Source of the DNA: JAZMZS01 sp045120955
GTDB taxonomy: Bacteria > Bacillota > Clostridia > Oscillospirales > CAG-272
Assembly: GCA_045120955.1 (NCBI GenBank)
Contig: JBGVFH010000038.1
Location: 1-61,447, forward strand
Length of the DNA stretch: 61,447 nt
Direction: 5' to 3'
Shown: positions 8,608 through 16,878 of the stretch, one piece after another
How positions within the stretch are numbered: the first letter of the stretch is position 1
Layout: the number at the start of each line of letters is the position of its first letter
Translations under genes and position numbers: made by a program
The notes under the pieces: generated by a model
Told to the model about the DNA's origin: nothing
Databases searched by the model: none
What the model saw: the letters and a program-made list of their open reading frames with translations, nothing else

Positions 8608-9102
8608 ATGAAAAAAGTTGCTATCGTTATGGGAAGCGCATCCGATCTTCCCGTTGTGGAAAAGGCTATGACAACTCTCGATGAGTACGGTGTACCTTAT
8701 GAGGTGCACGTATATTCCGCACACCGCACACCTACCGAGGCGAGAGAGTTTGCTCTCGGAGCAAGAGATAACGGCTACGGTGTCATCATCGCTGCCGCAG
8801 GTATGGCTGCGCATCTTGCGGGCGCTCTTGCCGCTGCAAGCACGCTGCCTGTTATCGGTATACCTGTAAAAAGTAAATATTTGGACGGTATTGATGCGCT
8901 TCTGTCAACTGTTCAGATGCCCTCCGGTATTCCGGTTGCAACTGTAGCTATTGACGGTGCTGTCAATGCCGCCTTGTTGTCTGTACAGATGCTTGCCATT
9001 GAAGACAAGACGCTCGCCGACAAGCTTGATGCGGCAAGAGCAAAGGGTGCTGCGGCTGTGCTTGAACGGGACGCAGAGATCTGTGCAAAATATAACAAAT
9101 AA
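8608..9102 (+). CDS. purE: N5-CAIR mutase (phosphoribosylaminoimidazole carboxylase catalytic subunit)
   Basis: This 164-aa protein has GSASDLP, SAHRTP and AAGMAAHLAG, the AIR/CAIR-binding loops of PurE, then QMPSGIPVATVAIDGAVNAALL. It resembles class I PurE, which normally works with PurK; no purK is in the window. ATG 8608 is chosen because GAAGGAG (8595-8601) sits just before it; the upstream in-frame TTG has no such site. First gene after the ZTP switch. Confidence 0.93.
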   Translation: MKKVAIVMGSASDLPVVEKAMTTLDEYGVPYEVHVYSAHRTPTEAREFALGARDNGYGVIIAAAGMAAHLAGALAAASTLPVIGIPVKSKYLDGIDALLSTVQMPSGIPVATVAIDGAVNAALLSVQMLAIEDKTLADKLDAARAKGAAAVLERDAEICAKYNK

Positions 9103-9168
9103 ATTGGGTTTTTCGGACTTGACGGACCTGCAAAAGACAGGTTTGATGAATAATTCAGGAGGTAGAAA

Positions 9169-10593
9169 ATGGGAGGTTTTTTCGGCGCAGTGCGCCGTGA
9201 TGACGCCATCTCGGATGTATTTTTCGGTGTTGACTACCATTCGCACTTGGGCACACGCCGCGGCGGTATGGCAGCGTATGATGAAAAAATAGGTCTGCAG
9301 CGTGAGATACATAATATTCAAAATTCCCCGTTTCGTACAAAGTTTGAAGATGTATTTGACGAGATGAAGGGTAATGCGGCTATAGGCTGTATCAGCGACT
9401 ATGACCCTCAGCCCTTGCTTATACGCTCAAAATTCGGCTCTTATGCAATATGCATCATCGGTATTATAAACAATGCGGATAAGCTGATAAACACATATCT
9501 CTCTCAGTACGGCGGACATTTCAATGCGATGACAAACGGCGGTGTAAATAACACCGAGCTTGTGGCGTCGCTTATAAACTACAAAGACAGCATTGTTGAA
9601 GGTATCAAATTTGCTCAAAGCAAGATCGACGGTACGGCATCAATACTTATCTTGACGGAAAAAGGCTCTATTATCGCCGCAAGAGACAAGCTCGGGAGAC
9701 TGCCTGTGCTGATAGGCAAAAACGACGGCGGCTTTTGCGTATCGTTTGAGTCGTACGTTTATCAAAAGCTCGAGTATAAGGGCTACAAGGAGCTTGGACC
9801 GGGGGAGATAGTTGAGCTGACACATGACAGCTGCAAGGTCTTGCAGGAGCCGGGCAAAGAGATGCGCATCTGCTCGTTTCTCTGGAGCTATTACGGTTAT
9901 CCTACCTCGTCATACGAGGGTGTAAATGTCGAAATGATGCGTTACCGTAACGGCGAGATAATGGCAGAGCACGATCAAGAGATAGGCATCGGAACCGATG
10001 TCGATTATGTCGGAGGTGTGCCGGACTCCGGTATTCCGCACGCCATAGGCTACGCAAACAAGAGCAACATTCCGTATGCGAGAGCATTTATCAAATATAC
10101 TCCTACATGGTCACGCAGCTTTATGCCGACAAATCAGAACGAGCGCAGAAAGGTTGCAAAAATGAAGCAAATTCCCGTGCCCGATCTTATTGAGGATAAA
10201 AAGCTTCTCTTTGTGGACGACTCGATAGTCCGAGGCACACAGCTGAAGGAGACGGTGGATTTCCTTTACGCTAACGGGGCAAAAGAGGTGCACATGCGCT
10301 CTGCCTGCCCTCCCATCATGTACAGCTGCAAATACCTCAACTTCTCAAGAGCTACGGATGATATGGAGCTGATAGCACGCCGTACCATAATGGAGCTTGA
10401 GGGTGAGGAAGGCTTTAAGCATATTGAAGAGTATTGCGACTCTTCAACCGAACGCGGCAAAAATCTGAGAAAAGCTATTTGTGAAAACTTTAATTTCACA
10501 TCATTGGAATTTCAGTCACTTGAAGGAATTATAAAGGCAATAGGACTTGAGCCGTGCAAGCTCTGTACCTACTGCTGGAACGGAAAGGAATAA
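9169..10593 (+). CDS. purF: Amidophosphoribosyltransferase variant lacking the glutaminase nucleophile
   Basis: This 474-aa protein aligns along its length with PurF and has the PRPP-binding motif LLFVDDSIVRGTQLK (about residues 346-360). Canonical PurF begins with a catalytic Cys (Met-Cys-Gly); here the protein begins MGGFFGAV. An in-frame TAG two codons before the ATG excludes a longer N-terminus. The expected HNG-type oxyanion loop is also changed (IIGIINNAD). In contrast, Cys near 234, near 380 and at 463-469 (PCKLCTYCW) resemble the Fe-S ligands of Bacillus-type PurF. Homologous Gly-for-Cys proteins are known to me from Bacteroidetes. It may use free ammonia or ammonia from a partner. 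Ribosome site AGGAGGT. Confidence 0.88.
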   Translation: MGGFFGAVRRDDAISDVFFGVDYHSHLGTRRGGMAAYDEKIGLQREIHNIQNSPFRTKFEDVFDEMKGNAAIGCISDYDPQPLLIRSKFGSYAICIIGIINNADKLINTYLSQYGGHFNAMTNGGVNNTELVASLINYKDSIVEGIKFAQSKIDGTASILILTEKGSIIAARDKLGRLPVLIGKNDGGFCVSFESYVYQKLEYKGYKELGPGEIVELTHDSCKVLQEPGKEMRICSFLWSYYGYPTSSYEGVNVEMMRYRNGEIMAEHDQEIGIGTDVDYVGGVPDSGIPHAIGYANKSNIPYARAFIKYTPTWSRSFMPTNQNERRKVAKMKQIPVPDLIEDKKLLFVDDSIVRGTQLKETVDFLYANGAKEVHMRSACPPIMYSCKYLNFSRATDDMELIARRTIMELEGEEGFKHIEEYCDSSTERGKNLRKAICENFNFTSLEFQSLEGIIKAIGLEPCKLCTYCWNGKE

Positions 10594-10598
10594 TAATT

Positions 10599-11642
10599 AT
10601 GAACACAAAATCCAGATCTGACAGTTATGCGGCTGCCGGCGTTGACATTACCGCAGGCTACAAGGCAGTAGAGCTTATGAAGACTCATATTGCACGCACT
10701 ATCACATCAGGCGCACTCACGGACATCGGCGGCTTTGGCGGTTTGTTTGAGCTTGATATGACAAATATTACAAAGCCTGTGCTTGTCAGCGGTACTGACG
10801 GCGTAGGAACAAAGCTCAAGATCGCATTTTTGATGGACAAGCATGACACCGTTGGTATAGACTGCGTTGCCATGTGCGTAAACGACATAATCTGCTGCGG
10901 TGCAAGACCCCTGTTCTTCCTTGACTATATTGCTTGCGGAAAGAACTATCCCGAGAAGATAGCAAGCATCGTTTCCGGTGTTGCTGAGGGCTGTGTTCAG
11001 TCGGGTGCTTCTCTTATCGGAGGAGAGACTGCCGAGATGCCCGGTTTTTATCCTATTGACGAATATGATCTTGCAGGCTTTAGTGTAGGTGTTGTTGACA
11101 AGGAAAAGATCCTTGACAACTCAAAGGTATGCGAGGGTGACGTTATAATAGCTCTGCCCTCAAGCGGTGTTCATTCAAACGGTTTTTCTCTTGTGCGCCG
11201 TGTGTTCAACGTTGAGCGTGCTGATATCACCTCTCCCATTGAGTCGCTGGGCGGAAAGTCTGTAGGCGAGACACTTCTCACTCCTACAAAGATATATGTA
11301 AAGCCTATGCTTGCACTTTTTGATGCGGTAACCGTAAAGGCTGTATCGCATATTACCGGCGGCGGTTTTTATGAGAATATACCGAGAAGCCTTCCTAAGG
11401 GCTACAGCGCAAAGATAGAGAAGAGTGCTGTGCGTATACTTCCGATATTTGATCTTATCATGAAAACAGGCAACATTGTTGAGCGTGATATGTTCAACAC
11501 CTTTAACATGGGTGTGGGTATGTCCGTTACGGTAGCTAAAGAGGATGCAAACAAGGCGTTGGAGGTTCTCAGAGCTAACGGAGAGGATGCATATATCATC
11601 GGTGAGGTAGTCCGCTCCGATGAAGGAGTGATCATATGCTGA
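10599..11642 (+). CDS. purM: Phosphoribosylformylglycinamidine cyclo-ligase (AIR synthetase)
   Basis: This 347-aa protein closes the imidazole ring, making AIR from FGAM with ATP. It has SYAAAGVDITAGYKAVELMK, the ATP/substrate loop SGTDGVGTKLKIAF, LIGGETAEMPG and the C-terminal HITGGGFYENIPR, all typical of the family and in normal order. ATG 10599 is preferred over the longer frame overlapping purF, because the protein then starts at the usual family position. It overlaps purN by 7 nt. Confidence 0.95.
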   Translation: MNTKSRSDSYAAAGVDITAGYKAVELMKTHIARTITSGALTDIGGFGGLFELDMTNITKPVLVSGTDGVGTKLKIAFLMDKHDTVGIDCVAMCVNDIICCGARPLFFLDYIACGKNYPEKIASIVSGVAEGCVQSGASLIGGETAEMPGFYPIDEYDLAGFSVGVVDKEKILDNSKVCEGDVIIALPSSGVHSNGFSLVRRVFNVERADITSPIESLGGKSVGETLLTPTKIYVKPMLALFDAVTVKAVSHITGGGFYENIPRSLPKGYSAKIEKSAVRILPIFDLIMKTGNIVERDMFNTFNMGVGMSVTVAKEDANKALEVLRANGEDAYIIGEVVRSDEGVIIC

Positions 11643-12256
11643 CGAGGATAGCCGTTTTCGTTTCGGGCGGCGGTACTAATCTTCAGGCATTGATAGATGC
11701 GCAAAATGACGGTATCATCAAAAGCGGAGAGATAGCTCTCGTTATCTCGAGCAACCCTTCGGCGTATGCTCTTGTGCGGGCGGCGAACGCTGATATTCCG
11801 TATGCGGTGGTCTCTAAAAAGGACTGCGCCGATGCGGCACAGTTTGAAACAAAGATCATCGAAAAGCTCGACGAGTACGGCATTGACATGATAGTGCTTG
11901 CCGGCTTTATGAGTATTTTGAGTGAGGACTTCACCAAGAAATACGAAAAAAGAATAATAAACGTACATCCCTCTCTCATTCCGTCCTTCTGCGGAAAAGA
12001 CTATTACGGTCTTCGTGTGCATGAGGCAGCGCTCGCAAGGGGTGTGAAGGTGACAGGTGCTACGGTCCACTATGTAAACGAGATCCCCGACGGAGGAGAG
12101 ATAATACTCCAAAAGTCGGTAAAGATACTAAAGACAGATACGGCAGAGAGCCTTCAGAAGCGTGTCATGAAAAATGCTGAATGGATAATTCTTCCCCGTG
12201 CCTGCGAGATGGTAGCGGCAGAGATACGCAAAAATAAAAAGGAGAAGCAGCAATGA
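11636..12256 (+). CDS. purN: Phosphoribosylglycinamide formyltransferase (folate-dependent)
   Basis: This 206-aa enzyme transfers a formyl group from 10-formyl-THF to GAR. It shows the phosphate-binding VSGGGTNLQALID, the catalytic Asn/His pair in NVHPSLIPSF and an acidic catalytic segment ATVHYVNEIPDGG. Its ATG overlaps the end of purM and its TGA overlaps the next ATG (ATGA), so translation is coupled. Confidence 0.94.
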   Translation: MLTRIAVFVSGGGTNLQALIDAQNDGIIKSGEIALVISSNPSAYALVRAANADIPYAVVSKKDCADAAQFETKIIEKLDEYGIDMIVLAGFMSILSEDFTKKYEKRIINVHPSLIPSFCGKDYYGLRVHEAALARGVKVTGATVHYVNEIPDGGEIILQKSVKILKTDTAESLQKRVMKNAEWIILPRACEMVAAEIRKNKKEKQQ

Positions 12257-12966
12257 ACAAAAAAAGCATAAAGGAAATTATCGGTACAAACGCATATCCC
12301 GGAAGAGGCATTTGCGTAGGTACAAGCGAGAACGGCAAATATGCGGTTTGTGCTTATTTTATCATGGGAAGAAGCGAAAACAGCCGCAACCGTGTATTCA
12401 AGGAGCGCGAGAACGGAGATATCTATACAGAGGCGTTTGATCCGTCAAAGCTGGAGGATCCGCTGCTCATAATTTATAATGCGGTAAGAGATTGCGGAAA
12501 GTCTCTTGCGGTAACAAACGGTGATCAGACAGACACGATATATGATGCGATCGCTGAGGGCGGCAGCTTTGAGAGCGGGCTTCGCACCAGAGAGTTTGAG
12601 CCTGACGCACCTAACTTTACTCCCCGTATCAGCGCTATTCTTGATTTTGACGGCGGATACAGCTACAAGATGAGCATTCTTAAGTGCGGCGACGGCAAGG
12701 GAGACGTATGCCAGAGATATTTCTATGAATACAAGAGTATCGCCGGCACAGGTCATTTTATACATACATACGAGCATGACGGAAATCCTCTTCCCAGCTT
12801 TGAGGGAGAGCCGAGAAATGTATGCATCGGTGATGATATTGACATATTCAGCTGTGAGATCTGGAATGCGCTCAATGACGACAACAAGATATCTCTCTAT
12901 GTCCGTTACACAGACATAGAGAGCGGCGAATACACGTCGAGGATAATCAACAAGAACTCCAAATAA
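12253..12966 (+). CDS. IMP cyclohydrolase, PurO-like stand-alone enzyme
   Basis: This 237-aa protein resembles the IMP_cyclohyd family (as in archaeal PurO): the N-terminal PGRGICVGTSENGKYAVCAYFIMGRSENSRNR region, then LAVTNGDQTDTIYDA and FEPDAPNFTPRISA. It would close FAICAR to IMP. It replaces the N-terminal half of bacterial PurH, which is missing from the next gene. Overlaps purN by 4 nt. Family assignment is from remembered motifs. Confidence 0.85.
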   Translation: MNKKSIKEIIGTNAYPGRGICVGTSENGKYAVCAYFIMGRSENSRNRVFKERENGDIYTEAFDPSKLEDPLLIIYNAVRDCGKSLAVTNGDQTDTIYDAIAEGGSFESGLRTREFEPDAPNFTPRISAILDFDGGYSYKMSILKCGDGKGDVCQRYFYEYKSIAGTGHFIHTYEHDGNPLPSFEGEPRNVCIGDDIDIFSCEIWNALNDDNKISLYVRYTDIESGEYTSRIINKNSK

Positions 12967-12987
12967 ACAAAGATACGGAGAATGAAA

Positions 12988-14172
12988 ATGAAAGAATTTG
13001 AACTTAAATATGGCTGTAACCCCAACCAAAAGCCCGCAAAGATATATATGCATGACGGCTCGGAGCTTCCTGTAGAGATACTCTGCGGACGCCCCGGATA
13101 TATAAACTTCCTTGATGCGTTCAACGCATATCAGCTCGTTCGGGAGCTTAAAGAGGCAACAGGTCTTGCCGCTGCGGCTTCCTTCAAGCACGTAAGTCCT
13201 GCAGGCGCTGCCGTAGGAACAAAGCTGTCTGACAAGCTTAAAAAGGCTTGCTTTGTTGATGACATAGAGGGGCTTGATGACTCTCCGCTTGCCTGCGCTT
13301 ATGCAAGAGCGAGAGGCAGTGACAGAATGTCCTCCTTCGGAGATTTTATTGCGCTGTCCGACAAGTGCGATGTAACGACCGCTATGATAATAAAGCGCGA
13401 GGTTTCCGACGGAATTATCGCTCCCGACTACGATCCTCAGGCTCTTGAGATCCTCAAGAGCAAGAAAAAGGGCAACTACAACATCATTAAAATAGATGAA
13501 AGCTATGTTCCGGAGCACGCAGAGCACAAGCAGGTATACGGAATAACCTTCGAGCAGGGAAGAAACGACTACAAGGCAGATGCAACTCAACTCGAGAACA
13601 TCGTGACCAAAAACAAGGAGATGACCGATGAGGCTAAGAGAGACCTTATCATTGCTCTGATCACTCTTAAATATACTCAGTCAAACTCCGTATGCTATGC
13701 GTATGACGGTCAGGCTATAGGTATCGGTGCAGGTCAGCAGTCCCGTATCCACTGCACGAGACTCGCCGGAAACAAGGCTGATATATTCAATCTCCGTATG
13801 CATGAAAAGGTCCTCGGCTTGCCCTTCCTTGATACTCTCGGAAGACCCGACAGAGACAACTGCATTGACGTTTACATCTCGGATGATGATGAGGATGTGC
13901 TCGGAGATGACGTATGGCATAATTACTTCAAGACAAGACCCGAGCCTCTTACCCGTGAGGAGAAGAAGGAGTATCTTTCAAAGATCAACGGAATCGCTCT
14001 TGCATCGGATGCGTTCTTCCCGTTCGGTGACAATATCGAGCGTGCGCGCAGAAGCGGTGTAAGCTATATTTGTGAGCCCGGCGGCTCTATCCGTGACGAT
14101 CAGGTTATCGAGACCTGTGACAAGTACGGTATTGCTATGGCATTTACGGGAATGAGACTTTTCCATCACTAA
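12988..14172 (+). CDS. AICAR formyltransferase, stand-alone, eukaryote-like
   Basis: This 394-aa protein equals only the C-terminal AICAR-transformylase half of PurH. It uses 10-formyl-THF to make FAICAR for the neighbouring cyclohydrolase. Signature stretches AAASFKHVSPAGAAVG, ARARGSDRMSSFGDF, KYTQSNSVCYA and IGIGAGQQSRIHCTRLAG, and the terminal RLFHH, match vertebrate ATIC far better than the KHANPCG type of most bacterial PurH proteins. ATG 12988 is chosen over 12982 because GGAG (12977-12980) is only 1 nt from the earlier codon. It is not a truncated bifunctional gene: the missing activity is next door. Confidence 0.92.
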   Translation: MKEFELKYGCNPNQKPAKIYMHDGSELPVEILCGRPGYINFLDAFNAYQLVRELKEATGLAAAASFKHVSPAGAAVGTKLSDKLKKACFVDDIEGLDDSPLACAYARARGSDRMSSFGDFIALSDKCDVTTAMIIKREVSDGIIAPDYDPQALEILKSKKKGNYNIIKIDESYVPEHAEHKQVYGITFEQGRNDYKADATQLENIVTKNKEMTDEAKRDLIIALITLKYTQSNSVCYAYDGQAIGIGAGQQSRIHCTRLAGNKADIFNLRMHEKVLGLPFLDTLGRPDRDNCIDVYISDDDEDVLGDDVWHNYFKTRPEPLTREEKKEYLSKINGIALASDAFFPFGDNIERARRSGVSYICEPGGSIRDDQVIETCDKYGIAMAFTGMRLFHH

Positions 14173-14185
14173 AATATTATTGCAA

Positions 14186-14211
14186 TGTCGTCAACTTTAA
14201 GGTTGGCGACA
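14186..14211 (+). other. Hairpin between AICAR formyltransferase and glyA
   Basis: Arms 14186-14195 and 14202-14211 pair with one G-U pair around a 6-nt loop. No T-run follows, so it is more likely an mRNA-processing or stabilising hairpin, or a weak attenuator, than a complete terminator. Confidence 0.5.
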
Positions 14212-14238
14212 CTTGCGTAAATAAGCAAATAAAAACGA

Positions 14239-14267
14239 TTGATTTATTTAAAAATATGTAGTATAAT
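14239..14267 (+). promoter_or_regulatory. Internal sigma-A promoter upstream of glyA
   Basis: TTGATT at 14239-14244 and TATAAT at 14262-14267 are exactly 17 bp apart. This would let glyA-purD-purL be transcribed independently of the ZTP switch, which fits a need for serine hydroxymethyltransferase outside purine synthesis. Confidence 0.75.
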
Positions 14268-14324
14268 TTAATTTAAGATATATTGCATATCAGACTACTT
14301 TTTCGTAATCGGAGGACTGAACAT

Positions 14325-15560
14325 ATGTTTTTTGAAGAACTTGCCAAGTATGACAGTGAGGTATATGCCTCCTGCGAGCGTGAGTTGCAAAGACAGAGAA
14401 ACAATATTGAGCTTATTGCATCTGAAAATATAGTAAGCAAGGCGGTGCTGCTCGCTGCGGGCACGGTGCTTACGAACAAGTATGCGGAGGGTTACCCTTC
14501 TAAGAGATATTACGGCGGTTGCGTTTATGTTGACGAGGTGGAGAACATTGCCCGTGAAAGAGCGAAAAAGCTTTTCGGAGCAGAGCACGCAAACGTTCAG
14601 CCGCACTGCGGAGCAAATGCAAACCTTGCCGTTTTCTTTGCCCTGCTAAATCCCGGAGACACGGTGCTTTCCATGTCGCTTGCGCACGGTGGACATCTTT
14701 CGCACGGCTCTCCCGTAAATATCTCGGGTAAATATTTTAACATTGTTCCTTACGGAGTGTCAGATCAGACGCAGACCATTGATTACGATGAGGTGAGAAG
14801 ACTTGCGCTTGAGCACAAGCCAAAGCTCATTTTGGCAGGTGCGAGCGCATATCCGAGAGTAATTGACTTTGCACGTTTCCGTGAGATCGCCGATGAGGTC
14901 GGCGCATATCTGATGGTCGACATGGCGCACATTGCCGGTCTTGTTGCGGCGGGACTTCATCCCAATCCTTGCGAATATGCCGATGTCGTTACGACTACAA
15001 CACACAAGACCTTGCGAGGCCCGAGAGGCGGTCTTATCCTTTGCCGTGAGCAATACGCAAAGCAGATAGATAAGGCTATTTTCCCCGGTATTCAAGGCGG
15101 ACCGCTCATGCACATAATAGCGGCGAAGGCTGTAGCGTTCGGCGAGGCTCTCACGGAGGACTTCAAGCTCTATCAGCAAAAAATAGTTGCAAACGCAAAA
15201 ACACTCTCACAGGCACTTATTGCTGAAGGCTTTAACCTTGTTTCTGGCGGTACGGACAACCATCTGATGCTGCTCGATCTTCAGAATTTCGGCGTTACGG
15301 GAAAAGAGCTTGAGCACCGTCTTGACGAGGTTCATATCACGCTCAACAAAAACGCAGTTCCAAATGACCCTCAGAGCCCGTTTATAACAAGCGGCGTCAG
15401 AATAGGCACGCCTGCTGTTACCAGCCGCGGATTTGGCGAAGAGGAGATGAAGCAGATCGCTGCATGGATAAAGAAGATCACCTGTGACTTTGAAAATTCA
15501 AAGGACAGCGTAAGCCGCGATGTCATGGCACTTTGCGCTAAGTTCCCGATCTATGAATAA
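14325..15560 (+). CDS. glyA: Serine hydroxymethyltransferase
   Basis: This 411-aa PLP enzyme converts serine and THF to glycine and 5,10-methylene-THF, supplying both glycine for purD and one-carbon units for purN and the AICAR formyltransferase. The PLP-lysine motif VVTTTTHKTLRGPRGG is intact, as are ELIASENIVSKAVL and NKYAEGYPSKRYYGG. ATG 14325 follows ribosome site GGAGG (14311-14315); upstream in-frame codons overlap the promoter leader. Length and domain order are normal. Confidence 0.96.
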   Translation: MFFEELAKYDSEVYASCERELQRQRNNIELIASENIVSKAVLLAAGTVLTNKYAEGYPSKRYYGGCVYVDEVENIARERAKKLFGAEHANVQPHCGANANLAVFFALLNPGDTVLSMSLAHGGHLSHGSPVNISGKYFNIVPYGVSDQTQTIDYDEVRRLALEHKPKLILAGASAYPRVIDFARFREIADEVGAYLMVDMAHIAGLVAAGLHPNPCEYADVVTTTTHKTLRGPRGGLILCREQYAKQIDKAIFPGIQGGPLMHIIAAKAVAFGEALTEDFKLYQQKIVANAKTLSQALIAEGFNLVSGGTDNHLMLLDLQNFGVTGKELEHRLDEVHITLNKNAVPNDPQSPFITSGVRIGTPAVTSRGFGEEEMKQIAAWIKKITCDFENSKDSVSRDVMALCAKFPIYE

Positions 15561-15581
15561 AATAAAATCAAGGTGTGTAGG

Positions 15582-16868
15582 ATGAATAAGATTAAAACAG
15601 ATTATACCGTTATGGTTGTTGGCGGCGGCGGTCGTGAGCACACCATAATAAAGGCTCTGAAAAAGAGCCCTGAGATAAAAAAGATCTATGCGCTTCCCGG
15701 AAACGGCGGTATCGCAGCCGACGCAGAGTGCGTGGCTATCGGTGCTAAGGACATCGAGGGAATAGTAAAATTCGCAAAAGAAAATTCGGTCGATTATGCC
15801 GTTGTTGCACCGGACGATCCGCTCGTTCTCGGTGCGGTGGATGCGCTGAATAAGGAAAACATCCCATGCTTCGGTCCTGAGGCAAAGGCGGCTATCATCG
15901 AGGGAAGTAAGGTCTTTTCAAAAAACCTTATGAAAAAGTACAACATTCCGACTGCCGAGTTTGAGGTATTTACCGAGATGAAGGCGGCGCTTGAGTATCT
16001 TGAGAGCGCTCCTATCCCGACTGTTATAAAGGCGGACGGGCTGGCGCTTGGCAAGGGTGTTATAATAGCAATGACACGGGATGAGGCAAAGGATGCCGTT
16101 GTCAGCATGATGCAGGACAAGGTGTTCGGCGAGAGCGGCAGCCGTGTCGTTATAGAAGAGTTTCTTACAGGTCCCGAGGTGTCGGTCCTTGCTTTTACCG
16201 ACGGAAAGACCGTAAAGCCGATGGTTTCCTCAATGGACCACAAGCGTGCGCTTGACGGAGACAAGGGACTCAACACGGGAGGTATGGGTACGATCGCTCC
16301 CAACCCCTATTACACAGATGAAATTGCCGCTGAGTGTATGGAGAAGATATTTATTCCCACGCTTGATGCCATGAATTGCGAGGGCAGGACATTTAAGGGA
16401 TGCCTTTATTTTGGGCTTATGCTCACTCAAAAAGGCCCCAAGGTCATAGAGTACAACTGCCGCTTCGGCGATCCTGAGACGCAGGTTGTGCTTCCGCTGC
16501 TCGAGAGTGATCTCTTTACCGTTATGCGTGCGTGCACGGACGGTACACTTGACAAGTGCGAGGTCAAGTTCTCAGATGGATGTGCCTGCTGTGTTGTCAG
16601 TGCATCAAAGGGCTATCCTTCATCATACGAGAGCGGCTTCGAGATAACGGTGGATGATGACTTTTCGGCTGAGCTGTTCGTTGCGGGTGCAAAGATCTCC
16701 GACGGTAAGCTCGTTACTGCCGGCGGCCGTGTGCTTGGCGTTACTGCTACGGCAAAGACACTTGCAGAAGCTGTCAGCCTTGCTTACAAAGAAAGCGACA
16801 AGGTACATTTTGAGAATGCTTACAGACGCTCGGATATCGGTGCAAGAGCGCTGAGCGTGCAAAAATAA
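15582..16868 (+). CDS. purD: Phosphoribosylamine-glycine ligase (GAR synthetase)
   Basis: This 428-aa ATP-grasp enzyme joins glycine to phosphoribosylamine. It begins with the VVGGGGREHTI nucleotide loop, and contains VIKADGLALGKGVIIA, NTGGMGTIAPNPYY and EYNCRFGDPETQVVLP, typical of PurD. ATG 15582 is the natural family start. It sits 21 nt after glyA. Confidence 0.95.
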   Translation: MNKIKTDYTVMVVGGGGREHTIIKALKKSPEIKKIYALPGNGGIAADAECVAIGAKDIEGIVKFAKENSVDYAVVAPDDPLVLGAVDALNKENIPCFGPEAKAAIIEGSKVFSKNLMKKYNIPTAEFEVFTEMKAALEYLESAPIPTVIKADGLALGKGVIIAMTRDEAKDAVVSMMQDKVFGESGSRVVIEEFLTGPEVSVLAFTDGKTVKPMVSSMDHKRALDGDKGLNTGGMGTIAPNPYYTDEIAAECMEKIFIPTLDAMNCEGRTFKGCLYFGLMLTQKGPKVIEYNCRFGDPETQVVLPLLESDLFTVMRACTDGTLDKCEVKFSDGCACCVVSASKGYPSSYESGFEITVDDDFSAELFVAGAKISDGKLVTAGGRVLGVTATAKTLAEAVSLAYKESDKVHFENAYRRSDIGARALSVQK

Positions 16869-16878
16869 CGGAGGGTGT

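Noticed and set aside
12445..13590. 381-codon minus-strand frame across the IMP cyclohydrolase and AICAR formyltransferase genes
   Set aside because: Shadow of two well-identified enzymes; no recognisable family and no promoter or ribosome site.
12988..14172. AICAR formyltransferase as a truncated purH pseudogene
   Set aside because: The missing N-terminal activity is encoded by the adjacent cyclohydrolase; the formyltransferase domain is complete and has its own ribosome site.
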